Shown here: positions 25,763-34,589 of the stretch, one piece after another
Layout: each line of letters opens with the position of its first letter
Position numbering within the stretch: the stretch's first letter is position 1
Origin: Clostridium pasteurianum BC1
GTDB lineage: Bacteria; Bacillota; Clostridia; Clostridiales; Clostridiaceae
NCBI RefSeq assembly: GCF_000389635.1
Contig: NC_021182.1
Coordinates: 2,914,001-2,978,000, forward strand
Direction: 5' to 3'
Length of the DNA stretch: 64,000 nt
Notes under the pieces: generated by a model
What the model saw: only the letters and a program-made list of their open reading frames with translations
Databases searched by the model: none
What the model was told of the DNA's origin: nothing
Position numbers and translations under genes: made by a program

Positions 25763-26122
25763 TTAACCTATAGCTTTTCTAATTGCTTCAAGTACTCTGT
25801 CTGACTGAAAAGGCTTAACTATAAAATCCTTTGCCCCTGCCTTTATAGCATCCATTACCATAGTTTGCTGTCCCATAGCGCTGCACATAATCACCCTTGC
25901 AGTTGGATCAAATTCCCTTATTGCCTTTACAGCTTCTATGCCATCCATATCCGGCATAGTTATATCCATAGTAACTACATCCGGTCTTTCTTTTTTATAA
26001 AGTTCTACGGCTTTTAAGCCATTGCTAGCTTCTCCTATTACTTCAAATCCATTTTTCTCCAATATGTCCTTTATCATCATTCTCATAAAAGCAGCATCAT
26101 CAACAATTAAAACTTTTGCCAT
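25763..26122 (-). CDS. cheY: Chemotaxis response regulator CheY
   Basis: Single receiver domain of 119 residues: acidic pair in VLIVDDAAFMR, phospho-acceptor Asp in VVTMDITMPDMDG, Ser/Thr in VIMCSAMGQQ, Lys in DFIVKPF. Phosphorylated by CheA and bound by FliM/FliY. ATG at 26122 follows GGAGG by 9 bases. Between cheC and cheW. Confidence 0.95.
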   Translation of the reverse strand: MAKVLIVDDAAFMRMMIKDILEKNGFEVIGEASNGLKAVELYKKERPDVVTMDITMPDMDGIEAVKAIREFDPTARVIMCSAMGQQTMVMDAIKAGAKDFIVKPFQSDRVLEAIRKAIG

Positions 26123-26139
26123 TTTATACAACCTCCAAA

Positions 26140-26742
26140 TTAATTTACTCCTAATGTATTTAATATCTTTTCTAATGAACCGGGCATAGGTATATAATAA
26201 AAATGCCCGCTTATTTTATTTAAATCATCTTGTAAAAATTCTGTTTCAAAATCCAGCACATTGTCCTCAAATTGACCGGCTTCAATAAAACTGGTAGAAA
26301 GAATAGCTGCCATCATATCGTAGCTCACGGCTGGTACTGATGGTGTTATAGCAAGATTTGTAAACCTGCTTATGGCATTCATGTAAGAAGCAGATATTAT
26401 ATTTCCTATTTCAGCCACTACTGAGGCTCCCATTTCACTTAGTTCCTCTTCTTGGGTACCTGTCAATTTCTTAATTATATCAAAAGCTACCTCTTTTTCA
26501 AATATAAACAGAATATTTCCTGGTGTATCTCCCAAAACTCTTACAATAACCCCAACAGCTATTTTCTCTGCATCAATTTTTGTAAATACCGATTCCAGAG
26601 GAATTATATTTACCGAAGGAACAGTCATGTCCACTTTTCTGTTTAGAAGTCTTGATAGTGCTGTAGCTGCATTTCCTGCTCCTATATTACTTACTTCCTT
26701 AAGTGCATCAAACTGCATTGGCGTAAACTGTGAGTAATCCAT
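26140..26742 (-). CDS. cheC: CheY-P phosphatase CheC
   Basis: 200 residues with the two CheC active-site helices: LKEVSNIGAGNAATALSRLL near the start and VVAEIGNIISASYMNAISRF in the middle. Stimulated by CheD in Bacillus; cheD lies in the same operon. AGGAGGTG 4 bases upstream of ATG. Confidence 0.94.
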   Translation of the reverse strand: MDYSQFTPMQFDALKEVSNIGAGNAATALSRLLNRKVDMTVPSVNIIPLESVFTKIDAEKIAVGVIVRVLGDTPGNILFIFEKEVAFDIIKKLTGTQEEELSEMGASVVAEIGNIISASYMNAISRFTNLAITPSVPAVSYDMMAAILSTSFIEAGQFEDNVLDFETEFLQDDLNKISGHFYYIPMPGSLEKILNTLGVN

Positions 26743-26753
26743 TGATTCACCTC

Positions 26754-28817
26754 CTATACAAAGGCTGCAACATCAAGAATGAGAGTTACAAATCCATCTC
26801 CAAGTATTGTTGCCCCTATATATTCCTTAAGCTGTTTTAGAGTTTTGCCAAGTGGCTTTATTACAATATCCTGTTGACCTTGAAGTGAATCCACAAGGAG
26901 TCCTGCACTTTTTTCTCCCACATTAACTATTACTATGTAAACTTTATCCTTATTTGTCTTTGGAAGTCCCAGACGTTTATTAACTCTTATTATAGGTAGT
27001 ACCTTGCCTCTATAGACAATAACTTCTTTATTGTTAGTCCTTTTTATGTCTCCCTCTTTATAATCGATAACACTATCAATATAGTTTAATGAAATTGCTA
27101 AATTTTCTTCTCCTACTTTTACTAGAAGAGCAGTTATTATTTGAAGTGTCAAAGGTAATTTTATGATGAAGGTTGAACCTTCACCTTGTTCACTGCTGGT
27201 ATCTACAGTACCTCCAAGAGCTGAAATCTTTGTCTTAACCACATCCATACCAACTCCTCTGCCTGAAATATCTGTTACAGTTTCATTGGTACTGAAGCCT
27301 TGGGCAAAAATAAGATTTTTAATATCATTTTCACTCATTCCAGCAGTATTAATACCTACTTTTTCTGCCTTTGCTCTGACCTTTTCTACATCTATACCTG
27401 CACCATCGTCTTGAACCTTTATTACTGCTTTAGTACCTTCCTGATAGGCTATTAATCTTATCTTTCCTACTGCATCTTTACCCTTAGAGATTCTCTCCTC
27501 CTTAGATTCAATACCATGATCCGCCGCATTTCTTATGAGATGAATTAAAGGTTCTCCAATTTCATCAATAACAGTTCTATCAAGTTCTGTATCCTGTCCT
27601 TCTATGATAAGTTCCATTTCCTTATCTAATTCTACAGATAAATCCCTTACCATCCTTGGAAATCTATTAAAAACAGTGTCCAGTGGAAGCATTCTGATTT
27701 TCATAACAAGATCCTGCAGATCATTTGTAGTTCTGGCCACTTGCTCTATAGTTTCATTAAGTTCTGTAAGTTTATAATTACTGCTTATTTGTTCAAGTCT
27801 TGTCCTATTTATTACCAGTTCAGAAACCATATTTAAAAATTTATCTAATCTTTCAAGATCTACCCTTACAGACTGATGAACTTTTTTATGGTTTTCTGCA
27901 GGTTTTTTTTGTGTATTTTCAATGCTCACCTTAGTTTTTGCCTGAGGCTGCGCAGCTTTTACTTCAACTTTTTCAACCAGTTTTTCCACTCTATAATCAT
28001 TATAATAGTCTTTTATATTATTAGCATCTACATTAGTTATTTCAATTTCATCGATTTCCGAAATATCCTCTAATATTTTTTTAGTATCCTCTTTAGAACT
28101 TCCAGTTATATACACAAGTTGTATTTCAAAATCAAAATTTTCACTTTCCAAATCTTCTGTACCTGGAATAGACTTGATAATTTCTCCACTTTCCTCAAGG
28201 CTCTTAAATATTAAGAAAGAGCGGGCAGATTTCAGCAGAGTTGTTTCACTAAGCATTATAGTAATTGCTAGAGCATTATAGCCTTTGTCCAGTGCCTGCT
28301 TTATCACATTTGCATCATATTCATTTAATTGTATTTTACTATCTTCTCTATTGTCCTTTGAAGCTTTCTCCTCTTCACCGTTTAGCTTGTCCTCCTGCTG
28401 CAGCTCTTTAGCTGATATTTCCTCAGAAGAATTCATGGCATTTTTAGATATATCCTCAAGTTTATCTATAATATCTCCTACGGGTATTTCTTCTTCTTCA
28501 CCATTTGATATATTATCTACCATTTTTTCTAAGGTATCAAGACATTTAAATAATACTGTAACTACTTTTTGAGTGACCTTAAGTTCTCCATTTCTAAATT
28601 CTGAAAGCACATCTTCCATCTTATGAGTAAGCTCTGCCATTCTATTAAAACCCATAGTTGCTGCCATACCCTTTATGGTATGTGCAACTCTAAATATTTC
28701 ATTTAATTTATCTACATCCTCTGGTTCTTGTTCCAACTGTAGAAGCACTTCATTTAACCTTTGTAGATTATCCATTGATTCTTCCAAAAACATTGACAAA
28801 TATTGTGAAGTATCCAA
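26754..28817 (-). CDS. cheA: Chemotaxis histidine kinase CheA
   Basis: 687 residues with domain order P1 (phosphorylated His46 in VAHTIKGMAATMGF), a P2-like CheY-binding region (about 160-270), P3 dimerisation (VRVDLERLDKFLNMVSELVINRTRL), P4 ATP-binding (N box EPLIHLIRNAADHGIE; G boxes DDGAGID and GRGVGMDVV) and a C-terminal CheW-like P5. It starts with TTG at 28817 after GGGGGAAAAG. Core of the operon. Confidence 0.96.
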   Translation of the reverse strand: MDTSQYLSMFLEESMDNLQRLNEVLLQLEQEPEDVDKLNEIFRVAHTIKGMAATMGFNRMAELTHKMEDVLSEFRNGELKVTQKVVTVLFKCLDTLEKMVDNISNGEEEEIPVGDIIDKLEDISKNAMNSSEEISAKELQQEDKLNGEEEKASKDNREDSKIQLNEYDANVIKQALDKGYNALAITIMLSETTLLKSARSFLIFKSLEESGEIIKSIPGTEDLESENFDFEIQLVYITGSSKEDTKKILEDISEIDEIEITNVDANNIKDYYNDYRVEKLVEKVEVKAAQPQAKTKVSIENTQKKPAENHKKVHQSVRVDLERLDKFLNMVSELVINRTRLEQISSNYKLTELNETIEQVARTTNDLQDLVMKIRMLPLDTVFNRFPRMVRDLSVELDKEMELIIEGQDTELDRTVIDEIGEPLIHLIRNAADHGIESKEERISKGKDAVGKIRLIAYQEGTKAVIKVQDDGAGIDVEKVRAKAEKVGINTAGMSENDIKNLIFAQGFSTNETVTDISGRGVGMDVVKTKISALGGTVDTSSEQGEGSTFIIKLPLTLQIITALLVKVGEENLAISLNYIDSVIDYKEGDIKRTNNKEVIVYRGKVLPIIRVNKRLGLPKTNKDKVYIVIVNVGEKSAGLLVDSLQGQQDIVIKPLGKTLKQLKEYIGATILGDGFVTLILDVAAFV

Positions 28818-28831
28818 AGTACTTTTCCCCC

Positions 28832-29599
28832 TTACAGCTTTCTATAGATAAAAGTAGATGCTTTTTCAAAACCATAATCTCTGTAATTATATATGCTTTC
28901 TGTTGCCCCTACAAATAACAAGCCATCTTTTTTTAACGAGTTACTAAATTTTTCGTATATTTTCTCTTTTATGTCCTGATTAAAATATATTACTACATTT
29001 CTGCATACAATCAAATCAAAATTCTTTTCATAATTCTGAAGTATTAAATCATGCTTCTCAAATGTTACCATGCTCTTAATGCTTGTGTCTATAAGATATT
29101 TATCTCCTGCTAGTTTAAAATACCTATCTATATATTTTTTTTCTACATTTTTCATTTCAGATAATGTATACTCACCTTTTTTTGCTCTTTCCAAAATAGT
29201 TGTATCAATATCTGTAGCTATTATTGATGGTCTATTAGCATTTTTTAAATTGTCAAAAATTATAGCCAAGGAATAAGGCTCTGCTCCTATGGAACAAGCA
29301 GCACTCCATACTTTTAAATTCTGATTTTTTTCCTTTACATATATTCCAATTTCTCTTTCAAGTTCTTTAAATAATTCTGGATTTCTAAAAAATTCTGTTA
29401 CATTTATAGTAATAAAATCTAAAAATTTTTGTCTTTGAGCATAATCATTTTTTAAAAGTTTTACATAATCATCAATACTGCTTATGCCAATTCTTGACAT
29501 CAAGCTTAAAATTCGTCTGTGAAGCTGGTTTGACTTATAGGCGAATAAATTTATTCCAAAATATTTTAAGACCCAATCTTTAAACTGCTCTAAATCCAT
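28832..29599 (-). CDS. cheR: Chemotaxis protein methyltransferase CheR
   Basis: Methylates receptor glutamates with S-adenosylmethionine. N-terminal helical domain (NQLHRRILSLMSRIGI), then the Rossmann domain with VWSAACSIGAEPYSLAI, IIATDIDTTILERAKKG and LIVCRNVVIYFN. 255 residues. AGGAGGTAGC before ATG. Its antagonist cheB lies immediately upstream and is broken. Confidence 0.95.
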   Translation of the reverse strand: MDLEQFKDWVLKYFGINLFAYKSNQLHRRILSLMSRIGISSIDDYVKLLKNDYAQRQKFLDFITINVTEFFRNPELFKELEREIGIYVKEKNQNLKVWSAACSIGAEPYSLAIIFDNLKNANRPSIIATDIDTTILERAKKGEYTLSEMKNVEKKYIDRYFKLAGDKYLIDTSIKSMVTFEKHDLILQNYEKNFDLIVCRNVVIYFNQDIKEKIYEKFSNSLKKDGLLFVGATESIYNYRDYGFEKASTFIYRKL

Positions 29600-29601
29600 T
29601 G

Positions 29602-30655
29602 CTACCTCCTGATTCCATGAACTATTTTTATAATTTCCTGCGCAATTTTATCAAGTGGTATTACGAAATCTACAGCACCAGTTTCATAGGCCATTTTAGG
29701 CATACCATAGATAACGCAAGTGGATTCATCCTCTGATATTGTTATTCCACCCTTTTGCTTTATTACCTTGGTACCTTCTGCACCATCTCTTCCCATTCCA
29801 GTTAAAACTACACTTACAATTTTATTTTTAAAAACTTCTGAAGCAGATTTAAATAACTTATCTACAGCTGGTCTAACTCCCCATATAGCTGGCTCTTTAT
29901 TCAAATGAATCCTGCCATCACTTTTTACCTCCAGGTGCCACATAAGCTATATTCTTTTCATATATCTCACCTTCCTTGGCTTCTACTATCTTTATCTCAC
30001 TATTAGAATCTAATCTTTCCGCAAAAGCCTTTGTAAAACCTGCTGGCATATGCTGCACAATAAAGATTGGGACGCCTATATTCTTTGGAAATTTTGTGAT
30101 TACATTGTATACCGCCTTAGGCCCTCCTGTAGATGCACCAATAACCACAGCTTCAATACCTGATAAATAGATCTTATCAATTTTATCCTTATAATTTTCT
30201 TGTTTAGAGTCTACTGATAATTTCCTTACCCCACAATTACCTCTACTTAAACATTCCTGAAAAGCGGCCCTTACCTTTAAAACCAATTCATCCTGAACCC
30301 TATTAATATCTATAGATATAGCCCCCGAGGGCTTGGAGATAAAGTCAAAAGCACCTAACTGTAAACACTCCATGGTTAGTCTTGTACTCACTTTTGTGAA
30401 ACCACTTAACATAATGACAGGTATATTTATTTTACTTTTTTTTAGTTCCTTTAAAGTATCTATACCATTCATAATAGGCATTTCTACATCAAGAGTAATA
30501 ACATCCACAGTTATCTTCTTAATCTTTTCAAGTGCATCCTGTCCATTTCTAGCTGTATCTACAACATTAATGCCTTTTTTTTCATTTAACATATCAGATA
30601 TTACTTTTCTCATTAATGCTGAATCATCAACTATTAAAACCTTTATGCTTTCCAA
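29602..30655 (-). pseudogene. cheB: Chemotaxis methylesterase CheB, interrupted by a frameshift
   Basis: Receptor demethylase/deamidase. The first part (29918-30655, TTG start after GGAGTG) has an intact receiver (VLIVDDSALMRK; phospho-Asp in VITLDVEMPIMNG) and the start of the esterase with catalytic Ser in VVIGASTGGPK and His in IVQHMPAGF, then runs AYVAPGGKK to a TGA. The second part (29602-29943), in another frame, resumes with WHLEVKSDGRIHL and holds the catalytic Asp (VLTGMGRDGAEG). Joining them as VAPGG-WHLEVK requires a 14-base insertion that would recreate a 13-base direct repeat TGGCACCTGGAGG, so the lesion looks like loss of one repeat unit. Ser/His and Asp are on different polypeptides, so esterase activity is probably lost. 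A sequencing error is also possible. Confidence 0.88.
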
Positions 30656-30710
30656 ATAATATCACTCCATTTGCATCCTCTGTTTTCACTTATACTTATT
30701 TTCAGAGAAC

Positions 30711-31202
30711 TTAAATTTCTTTTATACCAAGCCCTACAGTTCTTATCTGTACAATAAAGTCTGAAGTGCGAAGGATCATAGTTCTCCCTTTATTGCCACC
30801 CACATCTTCACTCAATATAGGTATATTAAACTCCCTTAACATATTTTTCACGGCCATGCTATTTCTCTTTCCAATATCCATATTCATACGTTTATCAGTA
30901 AAATTAAACATAGATGCTCCACCAGCAATTTTGGCCTTTATATTTCTTACGCTAGAGCCTTGCTTTACCATTTTTTCAATTAAAATAGGTATAGCAAGAT
31001 CAGCAAATTTTTTTTCATTTGTAATGTTATTGAATTGCCTGCTATCCGGCAGCATTATATGAGCTAATCCCCCTATTTTTTTATATTGATCATATAGAGC
31101 GATACCCACGCAGGAACCAAGCCCAACAGTTATTATTCTATCCGGCGGATAGGCTAAATTTAAATCGGCTATCCCTACTCTTATCTCTTTTACCTCATCC
31201 AT
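30711..31202 (-). CDS. cheD: Chemoreceptor glutamine deamidase CheD
   Basis: Deamidates receptor glutamines and activates CheC. 163 residues with catalytic Cys in VGLGSCVGIALYD and His in GGLAHIMLPDS, plus the family motif AKIAGGASMF. AAGGTGAG precedes ATG. It lies between cheW and cheB, as in related clostridia. Confidence 0.95.
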   Translation of the reverse strand: MDEVKEIRVGIADLNLAYPPDRIITVGLGSCVGIALYDQYKKIGGLAHIMLPDSRQFNNITNEKKFADLAIPILIEKMVKQGSSVRNIKAKIAGGASMFNFTDKRMNMDIGKRNSMAVKNMLREFNIPILSEDVGGNKGRTMILRTSDFIVQIRTVGLGIKEI

Positions 31203-31230
31203 ATACTCACCTTATCAATCTTCTATAATT

Positions 31231-31677
31231 CTATATTAATATTTTCTCTTCTTCACTTAGAATATTGGATAACCTTAAGAAGATAATTATCTTTCCATCT
31301 ATTTTTATTAAACCCTTAATATATCTTTTAGAAATTCCACCTACTACATCTGGTGCTTCTTCCATATCCTTAATATTTATATCTTTTACTTCCGAAACTA
31401 CATCTACAATAATTCCAAATTTACTTTCCTTTTGCTTTGAAACTATGATTTTGGAATCCTCATTTATACTGTTTTCTGACAGATTAAACCTTCTTGATAG
31501 AGAAATGACTGGAAGAATTTTACCTTCATAATTTATTAAACCATCCACAAATTCCGGTGAATCAGGTAATTTTGTAGTTTTTTCATAGCCCAATATTCTC
31601 TCTACTTCCATAATATCTGCTGCATAATATTCACCATTTATATTAAAAATCAATATTTTCAGTTCTTTACCATCCAT
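31231..31677 (-). CDS. cheW: CheW-like coupling protein (second copy)
   Basis: 148 residues of CheW fold: YYAADIMEVERILGYEKTTKLPDSPEFVDGLINYEGKILPVISL and a C-terminal RYIKGLIKIDGKIIIFLRL. It differs clearly from the other cheW in the operon, which suggests use with different receptors or in a CheV-like role without receiver. AGGAGGG before ATG. Confidence 0.88.
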   Translation of the reverse strand: MDGKELKILIFNINGEYYAADIMEVERILGYEKTTKLPDSPEFVDGLINYEGKILPVISLSRRFNLSENSINEDSKIIVSKQKESKFGIIVDVVSEVKDINIKDMEEAPDVVGGISKRYIKGLIKIDGKIIIFLRLSNILSEEEKILI

Positions 31678-31784
31678 AATTATACCCTCCTATCAATGTA
31701 TCTTACTCTGTGGGAATTTGCACTTCACTAAGCTTAAATGAACTATCCAGTGGCCAACCTTGTATACTTAACTTTATACAGCTG

Positions 31785-33194
31785 CTAGTTGTCATATAAT
31801 GGAAATTTATTAACTACAATTTCTCTATTATTGTTTAAATAAGCATGTATTTCTTTACCTGGTACTTCCAATATGTATTCTATATTATCTATGACAAATA
31901 TTGTATTGGCATAAGCCTTTTTTACATATATATGACCATTTCTTCCAACAGAAATCTTTGTTGACACGCCACTTGGGCTTCCAACTATACCACATCGGAC
32001 TTCATGCTCTGCTTTAATGAATCCTCCTCTTGAAATACTATCATCATTTTTAAATATTATGTAATCCTTAGCTACAAGTCTTGATACATATTCACCCTTA
32101 CCATTAATTGTTATACTACCAGAACTTTCGATTGTGGAGTCTTGACAATAAGGAATATCAATATTTGTAGGTATTATAGCAAATTTTTTAATATTCTCTA
32201 TATTTTTATCTATTAAAAAAATGATTTCAAGCAATTCTTTTGAATTTTTTATTTTCAGTGGAGCTAAATTAAATAGTTTTTTTATAAATAATTTAGACAT
32301 ATATTCATCATCATTTATAATCTCAGTGCATAGTTTCAATATACTCTTGAATCTGTTTTCTAGTAATAATTTTATTATTTCCCCATAAGAAATATCATTT
32401 TGCAATCTAATTAATTTCTGCATTTGTCTTGCAGCATTAATTAGATTTAAAATATTGTCTTTTAAGTTTAATAGTATATTTGAATCTCTAATCCTTGTTG
32501 TATCTTCTCCACCAGATACAATTGTGGAAGAAATTACGTTTCCATTAACTACGACATTTCCTTTTGCAATAATTCTTGACTTCTCTATGTCCTTTTTAAT
32601 CTCCACGAAATCTCCAGATTCTACCATCATATCTTCCTTAACTGTTCCATTTATCAATATTGCTCCATCAAACTTTACATTTCCAGTTTTAATATCCACA
32701 TCTGAAGTTATTTCATGTAATTTATGTACGCAAAATGTGTTTCCCTGAAAACTTGGTTCACCCTTTATTAACGCAAGGATTTCATTTTCATCTTTAATAC
32801 AGCAGCCCGTTCCTACTCTAAGATTAATTCTTTTACCGGGTTTATGCTCTACACCATTGCCGTATATATCCTTACCATCACTTCCATCTATGCCCTTATG
32901 CTTTACTGCAATTACTGTGTCTTTTTGTACGTAATCAACAAAACCTATACTTTTAAAATTTACCCTTCCACGACTATCTTCTATAAACTCCTTAATGCTG
33001 CCTGTTTTAAACCTAATTTCAAGAAAATCATCAGTACCATCTACTGGTTCTTTTCCCTTAGCAATTAATAAATTTTTTACTCCATCTACATTGCTGCACT
33101 TTTCTAAGGCATCTTCTAAAATCCCGTAAATTATTCCATTGTTCTTCAACTGTTTCCTAATTTCTTCTGCTGAATAAACTTGTGAATATCTCAT
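31785..33194 (-). CDS. FapA/DUF342 family protein
   Basis: 469 residues of the FapA (DUF342) type: an N-terminal domain ending near FKSIGFVDYV, followed by a right-handed parallel beta-helix with repeats of the kind VKFDGAILINGTVKEDMMVESGDFVEIKKDIEKS, and a central coiled coil (about 245-340). DUF342 proteins often sit in flagellar/chemotaxis operons and are thought to act in polar or envelope organisation; the biochemical role is unknown. Its ATG overlaps the stop (ATGA) of a 50-codon gene upstream. Confidence 0.82.
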   Translation of the reverse strand: MRYSQVYSAEEIRKQLKNNGIIYGILEDALEKCSNVDGVKNLLIAKGKEPVDGTDDFLEIRFKTGSIKEFIEDSRGRVNFKSIGFVDYVQKDTVIAVKHKGIDGSDGKDIYGNGVEHKPGKRINLRVGTGCCIKDENEILALIKGEPSFQGNTFCVHKLHEITSDVDIKTGNVKFDGAILINGTVKEDMMVESGDFVEIKKDIEKSRIIAKGNVVVNGNVISSTIVSGGEDTTRIRDSNILLNLKDNILNLINAARQMQKLIRLQNDISYGEIIKLLLENRFKSILKLCTEIINDDEYMSKLFIKKLFNLAPLKIKNSKELLEIIFLIDKNIENIKKFAIIPTNIDIPYCQDSTIESSGSITINGKGEYVSRLVAKDYIIFKNDDSISRGGFIKAEHEVRCGIVGSPSGVSTKISVGRNGHIYVKKAYANTIFVIDNIEYILEVPGKEIHAYLNNNREIVVNKFPLYDN

Positions 33195-33343
33195 GTGATT
33201 TTTTTCACAGTATGATTTGATATAGTTTTATCCTTATTAAGTTTATCAGTTTTAGGTATATAGTTTATATGTATATGTACTTCCATATTATTAGGACTAG
33301 TTAAAATTTCTAATTTTCTTATAGCATCATATGCTCCATCCAT
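33191..33343 (-). CDS. Small hypothetical protein coupled to the FapA gene (50 aa)
   Basis: ATG at 33343 follows TTGGAG by 9 bases, and the TGA stop overlaps the start of the FapA gene as ATGA, a typical translational coupling. The product MDGAYDAIRKLEILTSPNN then MEVHIHINYIPKTDK has a predicted helix and a beta strand; no family recognised. It is the first gene after the sigma-D promoter at 33430-33456, so it belongs to the motility regulon. Confidence 0.6.
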   Translation of the reverse strand: MDGAYDAIRKLEILTSPNNMEVHIHINYIPKTDKLNKDKTISNHTVKKIT

Positions 33344-33429
33344 TACAAGCACTCCAATTAAATACAGCATAGAAAAAGAAATAATAATTTTTTATTTCTT
33401 TGAATCTGCCCAATTACACTTTATTTATT

Positions 33430-33456
33430 ATATCGTAAAAGTCCAAATAAACTTTA
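33430..33456 (-). promoter_or_regulatory. Sigma-D promoter of the fapA/che/fliMY operon
   Basis: Minus strand TAAA (33453-33456), 15-base spacer, TACGATAT (33430-33437), 87 bases upstream of the 50-codon gene. Confidence 0.8.
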
Positions 33457-33526
33457 CAATCAATTTTTTTAGATAGAAAATGAGTTTTTTATCTAAATTG
33501 TGACATAATCTACTACTACACTATTC

Positions 33527-34363
33527 TTAGCTTTCCATATCGGAAAGTCTTTTTAAATGCAGTGCTAAATAACCTATTTCATCTTCTGGTACCTTCACAG
33601 AAAATAAAGCATCTATCATTAAAGCTAGTTTTATAGCAATATCATACTCCTTAGAAAGCTTATCCTTTATATTATCTAATAATAAATTCTTTATAGTTTT
33701 ACCCTCTAATACTCTCTCCAGCATAAAATTTATATGAGTTAAGGTTCTGGCGTATTCTAAAGAATTCTTATCTATAGATCTTCCTATTAATTTTTTAATA
33801 AGATCCATAATCTCTTTAATCTTTTTTGTATATTCCAGATGAACGCCTATTCCCTTTTCTGTAATTGCAGCTTGAATATGAAGACATATAAAACCAATTT
33901 CATCTTCTTGAAGCTTGGAATTAAATCTTTCATTAATCATTTTTAGAGCTTTAGAAGCTATAGAATATTCCACTGGATACAATACCCTTAATTCATTTAA
34001 AAATGGATTTTCTATTTTTATATTTTTTTCCATACGTCTTAAAGAAAAATTTATATGATCTGGTAGAGAAACATGTATAGAATCACTTAGTTTAATCCCT
34101 AAATCCTTTTCTGCTATACATATTACTTCCTCTGAAAGGCCTATAATTTTATTATCAATGGTTTCCAAAACCTTATCATAATTATTAGCTATCTCTGTAG
34201 TCTCTCTTATGAATACCTTTTCAATTCTACTACTTGGTACTGTGCTTCCCTTATGGAAATCGAATCCAAGGCCATTTCCAATAAGTATAAAATCACTGTT
34301 GTCTTTTTGGGCTATGACAACATTATTATTTAATACTTTTTTTATTATTGCATCCTCAATCAT
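33527..34363 (-). CDS. BglG/LicT/GlcT-type transcription antiterminator
   Basis: RNA-binding antiterminator controlled by the sugar phosphotransferase system. Residues 1-55 are the CAT RNA-binding domain (IKKVLNNNVVIAQKDN, ILIGNGLGFDFHKGS); two PRD domains follow with the regulatory histidines in LPDHINF, ICLHIQAA, LTHINFML and LALHLKRL. The ATG at 34363 is supported by GCGGAGGATG; a longer frame would add 30 unrelated residues. It probably serves the glucose-type PTS gene at the right end or another sugar operon, but no antiterminator RNA target is visible in this window. Divergent from ldh. Confidence 0.88.
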   Translation of the reverse strand: MIEDAIIKKVLNNNVVIAQKDNSDFILIGNGLGFDFHKGSTVPSSRIEKVFIRETTEIANNYDKVLETIDNKIIGLSEEVICIAEKDLGIKLSDSIHVSLPDHINFSLRRMEKNIKIENPFLNELRVLYPVEYSIASKALKMINERFNSKLQEDEIGFICLHIQAAITEKGIGVHLEYTKKIKEIMDLIKKLIGRSIDKNSLEYARTLTHINFMLERVLEGKTIKNLLLDNIKDKLSKEYDIAIKLALMIDALFSVKVPEDEIGYLALHLKRLSDMES

Positions 34364-34493
34364 TACATCCTCCGCATAATTTGAAAATATATTGCACAAA
34401 ATTATTAATGTTATTATAACATATTGTTTACATATTGGGTGAAAAGCTTTCACTGGTTAGTGCTCAGAAATCTTCAATTTATACTTCTCTTAA

Positions 34494-34522
34494 TTGATAA
34501 TCATTATCTTTTGTTTTATAAT
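34494..34522 (+). promoter_or_regulatory. ldh promoter overlapped by a Fur-box-like operator
   Basis: TTGATA (34494-34499), 17-base spacer, TATAAT (34517-34522): near-perfect sigma-A promoter. TGATAATCATTATCT (34495-34509) is a 7-1-7 inverted repeat matching the Fur core TGATAATNATTATCA at 14 of 15 positions and covers the -35 element, so Fur-iron would repress ldh. Confidence 0.7.
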
Positions 34523-34589
34523 ATACTTATAATAAGTATTACAATGCTTCATATACTAAAATTTTTCTATATTCAAGGAGGTTTTTATT

